NCBI GenBank assembly: GCA_949128115.1
Contig: OX421962.1
Location: 101,772,836-101,836,835, forward strand
Length of the DNA: 64,000 nt
Direction of reading: 5' to 3'
Origin: Anaspis maculata
Lineage: Eukaryota > Arthropoda > Insecta > Coleoptera > Scraptiidae
In this document: one piece after another, positions 21,854-33,357 of the stretch
Position numbering within the stretch: position 1 is the stretch's first letter
Layout of the letters: each line of letters opens with the position of its first letter
Position numbers and translations under genes: made by a program
Notes under the pieces: generated by a model
Told to the model about the DNA's origin: nothing
What the model saw: only the letters and a program-made list of their open reading frames with translations
Databases searched by the model: none

Positions 21854-24799
21854 ATAAATCACATTTTAACTTGAATTCAATCAGTCAGCAGCGGTATCAG
21901 GGAAAGCTGATTGAACCGAAAAAATCTGATTTTGAAAAATGAACAACATAGGAAGGTAGTCATGAAGGCCGATCAATAAATCACCCAACGTAAGGCGCAA
22001 CAAAATTATGAAGTTTTGTTTTATTGCTCCATTTTTATCAATTTATTGTTGATAAAAGATGGCGCCGCTATAGCTGCGCCCTCATTGTAATCAGAAGTGT
22101 TAGCCAGACCACTGACTGCACTAAACTGACAATGTAATCCTGGGAAGTGACGGCTTAGACTTGAACAGTGTTCGCATTCGCCAAATTCATCCAATTACAT
22201 TACATGTTCATTTGCACCGTCAAAGTGCACAGGAGCTGCAACGGCATGCCGCATCAAGTCATAATTGGTTCAACTTTGGAAAGATTACCTACATACACAT
22301 ACATGGCATTCCCACAAATAGTAAACTGCAACAGAGCTCTCTGACTGATCGTAGCATTGATTTTGGGCTTTAGCCCTGCGGCGTACGGCCATAGGTGAGT
22401 CCAAGTTAATCCTTGCTGCTATCGCGAATTCACCGATGCAGGGCAATAGCACTCAACACGAAGCTTTTTTGTTTCAATTGTGGTATAGGCGTGACTGTGG
22501 CAGTTGAACACGAGATCTGCAAGCTGCGAAAATTTTCAATTTCACAACGCCCACGCACACGCCATCGTCGTCATCAAACACCGAAGTCGTTCAATTTTAA
22601 ACAGGGAGCAGAGGATAATGCGACGCAAAGTAAAGCTCTGAACAGGTCGTTAACGAACTTTTAGATAATCCAGAGGATTAGCGCCGAGCTTCCTCCGCAC
22701 CGACTTAATTACTTTATCAACGCCGATTCGGTCCATGGTTTAGTGTGGGTAGTTTTCATGGTGATTGTGTGATGCCAAGGTCGCGAAAAGTTGAAATCAG
22801 AGCTCTCGAGTTGATATAGGTAGCTTCGCTCCTGATAAGAGATCGAAAGCTTCACTTGGGCTTTGAATAATGAATGAATAAATAAATAGGAGCGGCATTG
22901 CTATCACTTCTTTGTTCAGAGTAGAATAGTTTTTCTCATACTTGCTGAGCGTTCTATACTTAGCTCTAATCGCTTCCTGCCTTCCAGCAAAATACGCTTC
23001 GATACTTCATGATTTTGGTCATTAGGTATAGGTACACTGCTCTAGAAGTCAAGAATTCCGTCAGTCATATATATTATGACGTACTTATTATTGGCGGGAA
23101 TCAAAGTCACGTACGTCGTCACTGCCGCGGAACCATGAAAAGTTTGCGGGTCGCCTCGTGATCAGACCTTCGATTTAAAATATCGCGAAACTGAACGGAG
23201 GAATTCACGAGATGAATGTAAAACCGCCGGATTTCGTGTAGCCAACTGATGTTGGAACATGAAACAGACGACGAGTCAAAAAGACAGATGCGGCTGCGAT
23301 CTCTGCGAAATGAAGATAAATTCTCACGGTAGATTAGAGACCCAAAACCTCCACGGCGGCACCCGGGGAAAAGAGATCTGCGGTGACAATCAGCCCCGGC
23401 TAATGATGGCCTCGAGCCCGGCGAGTTCACGTCTTATTACTTCTGCCATCCTCTTTTTCTCACGTCAATAATTCCCGCCGTTTCTTATATTCTCATCTTT
23501 CACACGCACCATCATCATCCCACCCGCCGGTTTCGCATCATCCTCCGGCGGGGTCCCTGATGGATACCCCCGACAATTGGATATTATGGACTTCCAACCT
23601 TTCAATCTTCGTTTCGACAACAGATTAAAACCGGCTTTTTCCTTGCTCCTCACTCCCACGCTCTCCGATATCGTCGGATGGAAAAAATATTTTTTTTTAC
23701 GAATCCATGCCGTTCGATCCCTCAATTTCGAGGATAATGACCGTTGAGAGAATTTCCAGCCCGAGTGCTCGTGGGAATATTCAATACAACGGCGCGGCAG
23801 AGCTTTCGCAAATTACTTTATATTCCATTGGATTTGGAGTGGCATTAAACGTGGCCGTGATATATTTAGTGCCGATAATATACCAGACCAGTTTGGCATC
23901 CATTTGTTGTGTTGCAAATACGATGTTTGAACTAATAATGCACAAGACTTGCGCAAATTGGTTCAAACTTCCTCAGAAAAGAGAGGTCATAGAAACTCGA
24001 ACCTCTTCTCTCGCTGTACAGTACACTTGCATACATACGACACAATACAGAACGCGCTGCCATTGTGTTGGACGGGACGAGTAGAAAGAAAAATAGAGCT
24101 CGTAGAAAGCTTCCATTACCAACTTTTCACACACATTCACACGAGAAGCCATCATCTTGAAACTGTTTATTTGTGCTTGGGTGCACAAACCAACTTTGCA
24201 TAATGAATTGGCTCTGTCAGGCAAGCGGCGAAACTGTTTTGGTTTTTGTTTTTGTTTCGGCATAAATTACATCGTCAGTTGCATATATAGCCTAAACCGG
24301 AAATCAATTTGGCGCAGCGGCCTGTGCCAAAAGCTGGGGCTTACCAGACGATTAAAATAAATTACGGCGCGAGCAAACATCGAAACCATTGACAAATTGA
24401 GCCGGCCGATGGGAGAGGATAGCCCAGAAGCGAAAGAGCGCTGTTCACGAGCTGAAATTGCGACCTTGAACGGAGCTACCGACCAATAAAAGAGAATTTT
24501 CTGTGCCAAATAGCGTTTTAATATTGAATAAGATGTATATTTGAAAAAAAAAGTAAGCAATAAATCTCCAGCAGGCTTTCTCGATATGTTTAGTCCAAGA
24601 GCCGCCACCGGTGACATTTTTAACACTGAAGATGGGTTTCGATAAGGCATTCGCCTGAGAAGGGCATAGCGTGTAGTAGGCCGAGTACGCCGCTCCAGTC
24701 GGGTGATAACTTGACTGCAGCAACGTTGGCAGCTGCAAAGAGTTAGATGGGTGACTAGGCGTCTTTCATCTGATTTGAAGCCGGTCTGTATACATGTAT
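21854..24799. other. Unassigned
   Basis: No gene, RNA or repeat family was recognised over 2.9 kb. The 178-residue minus-strand frame at 24267-24803 is one of the longest in the window, but it has no recognisable motif and overlaps other frames. Confidence 0.4.
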
Positions 24800-25129
24800 A
24801 CATGCCTCCAGCCGGCGGTACGACAATGTGTAGAGGAGAACCGGCAGCGTGGTCGGGAGGCGGACAAAGTCAGGAGCACCGGTGCAGGGAGCGTGGATGT
24901 ATCAGACATCAGCACCTGCGGTTCGGGGGTGAAAGACGGAGTCAAGGTCAACCGTGCGCTTGTCGGCCTCAGTGCTTGGATGGACCGACCGTCAAACATC
25001 CAGGCACCACACTGCGGCTCGGTGAGTACAGCTGGTCTGGGAGAGGGGTACAATGGGCCCAATAATAAGGCCTACGTGCCAGGTGAAACTCTGTTCCACC
25101 AACTCCCCAAAATGCAATCCAGAATCCAG
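24800..25129 (+). repeat. Dispersed repeat R3, copy 1
   Basis: GC-rich 330-base unit from acatgcctccagcc to gaatccagaatccag-like sequence, repeated in the same orientation at 37399-37725. Both copies could encode a similar short peptide including LVGLSAWMDRPSNIQAP, but reading frames are interrupted. No family recognised. Confidence 0.8.
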
Positions 25130-27147
25130 AAGGCATTCCCCTGCTGTGATCCACATGGTGAGGTGAGAACTGTGACTTTATCTTGAAGAGTATTTCAGAA
25201 ATGAAGGGCAAACTGACATCAGAACAAAATCCGTCAAGTACTCCATTACGTCACTGAACGGCTGAGGCTGCTCACCGATGACAGTACTTTCAAATGGGGC
25301 TATAGTAATAAAGAATATATGGCTGGGAAAAGATCCCACTGAATGCCAACATTTGTAACTGTATACCCGTAATTTCGGATAAAACTCGGCTCGGCAGCTC
25401 GATGTTTTTATTTTCGGTTTGGCAGCTCGGGGAGGTTCTTTGAAATTTTTGGTGTTGGACGGAAAATACCTACTTACCAGAAACAAGAGGGCGCCATCCG
25501 CTCATGAACGGCACAATACTGAGAAACTATCGGGAAGGAACGGCACTCCACAAAAGTTATTTTTGAGATACTTTGGCACTTTCTCCAATTTTAAAAGAAA
25601 AATGTAAATAACTGATTTGAAGACTAAATTTAGTAAATAGGAAAGCGTATTTAAAATGAAAATTAATAATTTGTATTGTAGTTAACTGCGGTACATGTGA
25701 TTGAAAATGTGATGAATAAATTAAATTTTGATATACAGGTGAGTTATAGAGATCAGACGACTTTTACAGGCCTAACGCCTTTTCTCTTCTTCTTCTCGAG
25801 TTCCGAAAATCTGGAAACCGAGAAAACAGGGTACCCTAATACACTTAAAATTTGAAAACGACATGGCGTGGGGGTTAACCTAATTCTGCAGAATTTTGTA
25901 TGTCCACGGACAATGTACGCGAACGATTCACACGAATAATAATAAAAGGGCACCTTAACTTCTAGATTCCTTACTCTCGATGTCAGGCTCGTAGTTCTTG
26001 GAGATAGAAGAGAAGAACGTCACGGCGGCGGCCGGAAGATAATGATAAAGCTGACTGTTGTGTTGCAGATCACAAGATAGGTAGCGGCGATATGAATGAG
26101 GACCTCTCAGCTTCAGTACGGCATACAACTGCTTCAGTACGGCATACAACTGCTTCAGTACGGCATACAGCTGCTTCAGTACGGCAGATAATTTCGTATA
26201 GGTGGCTTGACATTAATTCGAAACGCTGAGGTAATATTTGATCGATTTTTGTGGATCTTATTTCATAGTAGGTATATCGTGTGGGTAGTCCGTCGGTGGT
26301 GGATCTATATTATTGAATTTAAAAGGAAAAGTAAGCAAATGAAAAACTGAAGCCCGACGTCGCCGGTTGTCATTGTACTCACCCAGCATCCGCACGAGAT
26401 ATCTTCAAATATCACAATATTTTCTCGGATCTTCCTTCATAGGCAAATCTTTTTTTTACTTTCAGATAAATATTGGAGTTTAAGAAAATCGCGGAGCTGA
26501 TCCGACTACGTTTAAAAGATGTTCATTCTACTACATCAAGTTCGAAAAAGCCAGAGCTCGAAAACAAGATAAGGGTTTTTGCCGTGTGACAACAATTCGA
26601 GTGTGGAAGGAGGAAGCAAGCGCCGTTCCTACATTATAATATTTACGATGGCAACAAGCTATTGAATTAAATCATAATTTCTATAACTCAAGTCTCATGA
26701 AAATAAATATGAAGTTTTAAATAAGGAAAATAAAATAAACAAACATCAACTGCCGTAACCAATGAGCTAATGAATTTTCTTGAAGGCTACAACTGAAATG
26801 AGTCTGAGCACAAATAAAAATCAGCTGGCCAGTCTAGTTGAGGTATCCTTGAATTATCAAGTAGAATTAGAAGATGCCCGCGAAGTAATAATCATGAACA
26901 ATTGACACGTGATCATCAAAGTTATAGGTTACGTCACTGTGAATCATGTGACGTCAACCCGTCGGTGAAGTAATATAGCAAATGCGGTTATTTCGTGTAC
27001 TGAAAGGCAATTTCCGTGATAACATCGAAGAGATGTGACAGAAAAAGTTCGAGCGCCGAGCGAGAGCATCAGATATTTATTCTAACATATTTGAGAGATG
27101 GAGCTTTTGCGATATTTTGCCCGCATCGCAAGTCTAGCATCGATTCG
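25130..27147. other. Unassigned
   Basis: Apart from a short tandem repeat at 26110-26186, no gene or repeat was recognised. Confidence 0.4.
26110..26186. repeat. 21-base tandem repeat, nearly four copies
   Basis: The unit gcttcagtacggcatacaac plus one base occurs three times, followed by a partial fourth copy; one copy has an a-to-g change. Confidence 0.9.
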
Positions 27148-27970
27148 AGATCCTACCCGTTGGCTGATCATCTTCACTGAAAAATAACTTCATAAGTTCC
27201 GATCTACTGGGCAATATCATCCGGCTATTTGGCGGATTTATTTACACTTATTTAAAGTAATTTACTCTGCATTGGTCGATTTCTTCAAGGTTTCGCGGTT
27301 TTTATAACGCGTGGATTTATGGATGATAGTTTCGCGTTTTCCGGTCCTCAATTTTGGGTTTTTGGAACGGCCTTTAGGGCCCCATTGGTTGGTTAGGTTG
27401 TTTGCTAGAGTTTTCCTTGAAAAATTGGAGAATGATTGACCTGGGTCAATACTTACAATACTTTATAGCAGCAAGTGCTGGTTTCGCATGGTTCGCGGCC
27501 TAATCGATTCTCGATGACCGATAGCGTCATTATTCCCGAATCGACTCTCTTGCAACTGACTGATTAAACTGCTCAAAGGTCTCTTATAACCTCCGATGAG
27601 TATTTCGCGTGGTTTGTTCCTAACCAATACCGGCAATTGGCTTCCCCCGCGGGACTTGTGGGAAAGTCCTGCCCCTTGACGAAACCGAATTCTACTGTAC
27701 ATTGCTAAATGGGTTTCGTCTGGACGATAAGCAAAACCGGTCACGATTTCCGTTGATTGAATGGTTTCTTACCAGCAAACTCTGAAACACTACGTGCTTG
27801 TGGTCACGTAGCTGCTTATGGAACATTTCTTGTAGAAGGAATTATTGAGCGTTATTCGGAAAAATTAAGGCTGTTCCATCTATTGATTATAATTAGTCTC
27901 TCTTGGTTTCAAGGTAATTAATTATATTGGCCATCAAAGCTTACGTAGGGGAACACTTTGAGAATTATAT

Positions 27971-28210
27971 TGTTTCGTCAATGTGAACAACGATTCAACT
28001 TCAAACGGGGTTTATTATCTAAATTGTACAACCCAAAATGTAAAATGTCAACTTCTTCTTGTGTATATTTTCGACGACTCCTATCTTCCGTTGCCCCGGC
28101 AATCCTCATCAATCACAAACAAGTGGGAGCTGATAAACAAAATACTGGCAAACCACTAAGCGCTTACTATACATATCAACTCAAAACGTACAACTCAGAA
28201 CGCCAAACCA
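27971..28210 (-). repeat. 3' LTR of the BEL/Pao element
   Basis: Direct repeat of 28974-29214. On the plus strand it starts tgtttcgtcaatgtgaac and ends cgccaaacca. It is the 3' LTR because the Pol fragment reads towards it on the minus strand. Confidence 0.9.
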
Positions 28211-28279
28211 TACTCCACCCCGGTGTAAATGCCACGTCATTTGCACCTACTTGCTTGCGGCGTTTAATTGTATCAAGAA

Positions 28280-28648
28280 TTATTCCTTGATTCGCACTTC
28301 GAGCTTCGCCAACTTTGAAACCGGTCTCTTGTACGTCCCCACTTGTGTCCTTACATCTGCCACTCGTACAATTCCGTCTTGTCGTCCCGGGTATACCTTT
28401 GTTACTCTGCCCTTTAACCATCTATTCTTCGGCAAACTTGAGTCCACCAAAATTACCAGATCACCAACGTCCACTTCTCTTCGGCTGGGTATCATCGTTC
28501 GTCCTGCTCCGACTGACTGATTCCCCGACACTCCGAATCTAGCAGACTTCTCTCTTGCGTGCTGCTCCTCCATCCATTCGCCCAGGCGTGTTGGTGGTTT
28601 TCCAGCGTTCTTCCGCTTGTGATGTTCTGGCTGTGATGACTGTGACAT
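28280..28648 (-). pseudogene. pol: BEL/Pao Pol C-terminal region (DUF5641-like)
   Basis: A 122-residue open frame matches the domain that closes the Pol polyprotein of Pao/BEL retrotransposons, just after integrase. It shows an EVDVGDLVILVDSSLPKNRW stretch near residues 57-76, then GRVTKVYPG (about 79-87), DGIVRVADV and KRPVSKLAKLE. In intact elements this domain follows the integrase core and supports DNA integration. Here the integrase catalytic core is gone, and what precedes residue ~45 (MSQSSQPEHHKRKN…) does not look like Pol, so the methionine is probably not a native start. The stop lies about 70 bases from the 3' LTR, as in full elements. The open frame agrees with the young age suggested by the LTRs, but no enzyme activity is expected. 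Confidence 0.9.
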
Positions 28649-28707
28649 TTGGATTGTGTTAACAACTTATTGAAAAACTGATGCGTAACTGGCTTCATAT
28701 ATGGTGC

Positions 28708-28920
28708 CTATTTACAAGTGGCACCAGCTCTCTTAGCGCTCGCTGTTGTTTCTTGAATATATATTTTTCGAACTCTCTGCTCTCCGCTCGATCCACTGCG
28801 CTGACGTTCCACTTTTGACGTTACTCTGGCAGCTTCCGTTTCTATCTCGTCAATGTGCCTTGGTGCCTTGTCGCACAGGCTGGATCTCCCTGGTGCCGTT
28901 TCCGTTTCCTCGATGTTCAA
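28708..28920 (-). pseudogene. gag: Possible N-terminal gag fragment of the BEL/Pao element
   Basis: A 70-residue frame begins about 30 bases after the primer-binding site, where gag normally starts. It is rich in charged and polar residues (…EIETEAARVTSKVERQR…) and ends at a stop, so at most the first part of gag remains. Identification rests on position only. Confidence 0.45.
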
Positions 28921-28951
28921 TCTGTAACTGTAACTATCTTTTGCTGTTCAT

Positions 28952-28971
28952 AAATCCGGCTCGAAGGACCA
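28952..28971 (-). promoter_or_regulatory. Primer-binding site of the BEL/Pao element
   Basis: On the minus strand it reads tggtcc ttcgagccggattt directly after the 5' LTR (two-base gap). The plus-strand form ends in the cca expected of a tRNA 3' end, so a tRNA could pair here over about 20 bases to prime reverse transcription. Confidence 0.85.
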
Positions 28972-28973
28972 TA

Positions 28974-29214
28974 TGTTTCGTCAATGTGAACAACGATTCA
29001 ACTTCAAACGGGGTTTATTATCTAAATTGTACAACCCAAATTGTAAAATGTCAACTTCTTCTTGTGTATATTTTCGACGACTCCTATCTTCCGTTGCCCC
29101 GGCAATCCTCATCAATCACAAACAAGTGGGAGCTGACAAAAAAAAATACTGGCAAACCACTAAGCGCTTACTATACATATCAACTCAAAACGTACAACTC
29201 AAAACGCCAAACCA
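28974..29214 (-). repeat. 5' LTR of the BEL/Pao element
   Basis: Direct repeat of 27971-28210 with about four differences, clustered around the gaca(a)n run near 29138 and two single substitutions. It lies beside the primer-binding site. Confidence 0.9.
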
Positions 29215-29300
29215 ATTATGATCAACAAATGAGCAATTTCTACATAGGGGAAGGTAGGGCAATTATGGTACCCGCTTTGCTACACCTTCGCTAGCCCAGT

Positions 29301-30656
29301 CTTTCAGCTATTGGTCCGCATTTTTGCCGAACTAACAGCTTAAGGATTTTAGGCTAGCGAATAATCTGAAATTCAAGAAATCGCTTGTAGGAATCCAAAG
29401 CTATCTCGTTTCGAAATGATATTTTGTTGAGCAGTTACTTTATTTGGAGTCCATGTCAGCTTTTCCTGATGGTATGTTTATTGATTTTTATGGTTTTGTA
29501 GTTGGCACGGTTTTGCAACAATCATCACCCTTAATCACAATACTATACGAATAAAGAATTTTGATTGATTGATATATAGCTGAAGAGCATGTGCGATTTT
29601 TTAGAGATTTCTTTCGCGAGCATTGAGTCGCAGGGCTGCAGGGGACCCTGTCAATTTGATGGTCCAAGAACTCTCATCAAACCATATTTCAGTTTTGTTG
29701 AATCACCCCAACGGAGATCACGTGACTTCATGATGGATCTTGACGTGTATTGGTCAGGTCAAGTCAGGTCACTTTATGTCAAACTCATTTCGTGCTTTGG
29801 GTGGAAATTTGCAGTCATAGGCGCAATGTGGAGGAAATGAAGAATTCGTGAAGCAAAGCCGAGTAGTTATGCGAACTGGATGACAATCTCGGCGAGATGT
29901 CACGTGATCGACTTTCATTTCATGATGAAATGGTCTCTCTCACTCGCTGGAGAGACAAGACAAGCCAGAAACCCCGAATAAATTAACAGGATGCTTATTA
30001 TTAGAATCTAATCAGATTTTATGAAAGAACTCACCTCCAGTCTTGAGGGTTTCCGTAGAATTGAAACGATACAATTATTCATGTGTCATCGTGAACGCTG
30101 AATATATTGAAATAAATGCTTTCCAGATCTCTTTGCAAGAAGTAAATTAAGTGCGCAAGATGCCAGATGCCCCTGAGTGCTTTTCGAATCTCAACCCCAA
30201 TTACAATAAGCCACTTATGCAACCAAATATACCTTCGTGATTGAAATTGAAATTTGAATTCAGATAGCAGGTTTAGTTCTAAGAAAAAATAAAAATTATA
30301 AACTGAGGAGGATGAATGGAATGAAATGCAACAACTTCTTCGACCAATGCCACTGCTTTAGGGACAAAATTGTCCTTGTTCTATGAAAAAAAAACCTCGA
30401 ATGACCGTGATACGTGTTTGGTGGTAAAGAAATCATTGTAATCCTATGGGGTGTTCGCCGTCGAGTTGACGAAAAAATGCTCGAAACAATTACCGATCCT
30501 TATGAATGAACATCAGCTCAACCCTGGATTAGCTATACCAGGAGCGTGAACAATCTGTTTCCACTAATTTCTTCCAAGTTACCTTTGCGGTAACGGTAGA
30601 TATTGTGGCTGTTTTTTGGTGTTTTAACCAGTGCCGTATAAGCACATCTCGCTGTT
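29301..30656. other. Unassigned; possible SINE/LINE tail at 29540-29577
   Basis: The only structure seen is a gaataaagaattttgattga-type end with repeated ttga units near 29550-29575, typical of a retroposon 3' tail. No head or target duplication was found. Confidence 0.35.
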
Positions 30657-30790
30657 TTAACCTATTAGTGGGCAAAGTTATTTTTTTCAAAAAATATGTG
30701 TTTTTCTACCATATTCAAGTAAAAGAGTCTTGAAGAAACACAGCAGAGGCAAAATTTTGAAAATCAATTCATAGGTTTTTTGTATTTTGG

Positions 30791-30810
30791 GCGTCCCTTA
30801 TAAGGGACGC
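30791..30810. repeat. 20-base perfect palindrome in piggyBac subterminal DNA
   Basis: gcgtcccttataagggacgc is its own reverse complement. Related palindromes lie at 31801-31814 and 32138-32155. Their placement near the ends suggests transposase or host-factor binding sites, by inference. Confidence 0.9.
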
Positions 30811-30974
30811 TGCTCATTGTGGATCAAGTGAGTGGCAAGTAAGAAAAAATATACAACTGTAGAATGAAGAAAAATATTTATTGAATAATATCAGTTATAA
30901 TATCTGGGAAAATAGCAATAATTTATTTGGTCCTTTATTATCCTTGAAGTACTGTTTGGGGTGCAACCGCCAAA

Positions 30975-31729
30975 CCTCCATGTTCTCTAAAATTCTTGTT
31001 GAGCTTCTCGATGAGGTGCCTAATTTTGTGAAGCAAATTCTCTTTGAATTGAAATGAATATATTAAAAAAAAAAAAACCTTTTCAGCCGCATGCTGTTCT
31101 GCACTATTTTCTGAACGTCATCTTCGCTGGACCAAAACAGCCCTCTGTTTGAATATTTTCCATACCCCGATAGAAGGAGAATTCCTAAAAATACAGATAA
31201 TTTATTTGGAGTCAAGTCCAAGTTGTCGTTTCTTTGTTGAGCATATCTGTTACTCTCCTCAATAATCAAGCTGAGCACTGAGCAGCTCTTCATCAAAAAA
31301 AAGTTTGAAATATTCAACTCGAGACTAGAGTAGAGGCATTAGAGCTGGTTCAAAGATGGTAGTTTGGGATCACACTCTATGCGTATGTCATTATTTGGGA
31401 CTTCCGGGACTTTGGGACTTTTCACAAGATTCATCTGTGTTGTTAGCTACAAAGAGGAAAACCAGAGAGAAAATATGTATTTCGATTTGATTCTTAGGCT
31501 ACCAGATCATGGCAATAAGTCTTCATTGTCATAGTCATCGTCATAACCATCTTCTTCTTCTTCTTTGTTCATCAATTTCACAAGGCTGATTCAAAATACC
31601 GCGTGGTAAGTGGTTGATATTTCCAACATGTTCATCGTCGGAATGATCACTATCAACTTCTGTTTCATCACCATTTTCGGGTAGCAGAAAAACAGGAGGA
31701 TCAGGAGGTACCACATCGTCATCATCCAT
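30975..31729 (-). pseudogene. piggyBac transposase, N-terminal part only
   Basis: Minus-strand coding pieces in order: an acidic leader (31729-31541, MDDDDVVPPDPP…, then Glu/Asp-rich); a domain start (31317-31063) with IIEESNRYAQQRN, LDLTPNKLSVFLGILLLSGY and WSSEDDVQ; then, out of frame near 31050-30975, KIRHLIEKLNKNFREHGGL. That last motif normally stands just before the first catalytic aspartate of the DDD transposase domain. Sequence after it does not continue the family, and two stops follow, so all three catalytic aspartates and the C-terminal zinc finger are missing. About 220 bases separate the first two pieces and could be an intron or decay. The protein cannot act as a transposase. 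Confidence 0.85.
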
Positions 31730-32174
31730 AATGTCCAGCAGTTATGCGAGTGTCAATCTGTGAAAATGAAGACTTCAAATAGTAGTCACAGTGGACGGCA
31801 TCCCTTATAAGGGACATCACATTATTCCTTATATTTTGTGGAAACTGTACGTCTGAATAACCGTCCAATCAACCGAATCTATTCACTATAGTTATTTTCG
31901 AGTGATTTATATGAAAACACCCCCACAAGTAGCATGACATCATCCTATAAAGCAAGATACTTACCCTCCATGTTGCGAGGAATAAAGGTCAGAATTCATT
32001 TTGTTGCTGAAACACCAGTTACACTTGTTTACAACAAATAACCGCTGAAAACACTTGCCACAAGTCTGGACAATGATATTCGGAGGCGCGGGCTTCGATA
32101 TGCCCCCACTTATTTAAGTTATTAAAACAAATGGCGCCGTCCCTTTAAAGGGACGTTGTCCACTAATGGGTTAA

Positions 32175-33357
32175 TACCAAGAGTGAAGAACGCTGAGCTT
32201 GGTGATGGTGAGAAGCTGTCAGTTCAAGAAAATCCTTCGTAAAGTTTCCGACAGCTTGCCCTAATGAGAACAGCAAAATCCACAAGCCTCGCGATCCTAA
32301 TTCCACCACTTTGAGTTATTGCGATATCCGATTTAACCCGGGTGGATTTTCGGAAAGCTCGCAGATACGCATACCTACTCTACTGCTATGGCTATGGCTA
32401 CCCAAAAGCCACCGAGGCTTGCTTTATGCATTTTTACCGCAACTTCATCCCGGGGTTAGGTAATCAAAATTTATGCACACAGCGGCCCTCTGTGCTCAGC
32501 ACGAACGAGGACCCAAAAAAAAAATCAAAGCTAATTCGCCAACGGTTAGATGTGCTCCGACCGTGCGCAATTTGATGTAGGTATGTATGATGATGAAATT
32601 TCATTTTTTTTATCACCCCATCATCGCACCGGACCTCGCACGCACACATATCCACGTACGCAAACACATACAAATTGCCGTGTTATTTTGCGCAATAACG
32701 CTGTTTTGCCGCAATCAGAGCCATGCTTTGCGGATTTGTCGGAGGTCGGTGGTGGTTCCCTAATTATTTAGGAAGCTGGAAGCCCGCAGCATGAAATCGA
32801 CACGCGATTTAATATCCCCATAATCCCGCATAAGTACTTTTTTCCTGAGGGAGAGGTAGTATGCTGGAATTAGATTCTCTTTGCGATCAGTAAAATTGTG
32901 TGCGACCCACAACACAGGTGATCCTTTCTTCCGTAATTATTGTTTCATGGCGGCCTTGCCGTTCGCCGTTTGAAATACACTGGCGTGCAAAGTTGTCGGA
33001 ACACCAAAATTTAATCAGATTAATTGCGATTAATAATGATTAATGAGGTCGTTTACGGTATGCTGTTGAAAAAAGGGAACCGCGACTTTTGGCCCATTCC
33101 ATTTCCTTGGCAACCAAACTGGTACGTTTTGTCAAGAATCGTATCTTTGTCAAACTGATAAAATGGTTATGGATGCAGATATCGGTGTGTTTTCTTTTGT
33201 GTCTTCTTGCATCGTTCAAGGCAACAGTCCGCCCCGATCCTTTGTGTCTTTAAGAGTGTCGTTTGGGACCTTGGGGCTCCGCTTCGATAACCACTTTGTT
33301 TTCTGTAGCTCTGGCAACTTTACAATGCTCATCCCTTTTGCGTATACTTGCAAGTTT
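32175..33357. other. Unassigned; possible mariner-type terminus near 32980
   Basis: ta cactggcgtgcaaagttgtcgg at about 32979-33002 resembles a Tc1/mariner terminal repeat, but no partner end was found. The rest shows no gene or repeat. Confidence 0.35.

Larger units (their letters stand above)
27971..29214 (-). mobile_element. Miniature BEL/Pao LTR retrotransposon, internally deleted
   Basis: Two LTRs of about 240 bases (27971-28210 and 28974-29214) enclose 763 bases of internal DNA. That DNA carries a primer-binding site, the likely start of gag and only the C-terminal piece of Pol. Both LTRs run TG…CA and differ at only about four positions, implying a young insertion. A normal BEL/Pao element is 5-8 kb, so nearly all of gag, protease, reverse transcriptase and integrase are missing. 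The target site looks like attat, with an extra AT on the left. A related R1 copy at about 41880-41900 lacks the insertion and gives an approximate empty site. Confidence 0.9.
27148..29300. repeat. Dispersed repeat R1, copy 1 (host of the BEL/Pao insertion)
   Basis: Segments here match 40870-41960 in the same order. Examples are gttggctgatcatct (about 27160), agtctctcttggtttcaag (about 27894), aaatgagcaatttc-acatagggg (about 29227), and gaaggtagggcaa. The class is unknown. A 93-residue minus-strand frame at 27463-27744 has no recognised motif. The BEL/Pao element at 27971-29214 interrupts this repeat. Confidence 0.65.
30661..32170 (-). mobile_element. piggyBac-family transposon, internally deleted
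   Basis: TTAA lies at both ends (30657-30660 and 32171-32174), the hallmark target site of piggyBac. The terminal repeats are cctattagtgggcaa (30661 on) and ttgtccactaatggg (ending 32170), with two mismatches. Inside, on the minus strand, are an acidic N-terminal frame and the first part of the transposase. At 1,510 bases it is shorter than a full element, which must hold a transposase of about 600 residues. It also carries three short perfect palindromes built on tcccttataaggga or tccctttaaaggga (30791-30810, 31801-31814, 32138-32155). Confidence 0.9.

Noticed and set aside
24267..24803. 178-residue minus-strand frame
   Set aside because: No domain signature, other frames overlap it, and it carries no family likeness; chance is the simpler explanation.
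26110..26186. CRISPR-like array of 21-base repeats
   Set aside because: The copies are contiguous with no spacers, and the window is eukaryotic; it is a simple tandem repeat.
32979..33010. Mariner-type terminal repeat
   Set aside because: Only one end-like sequence was seen, with no matching partner or transposase nearby; kept only as a note.
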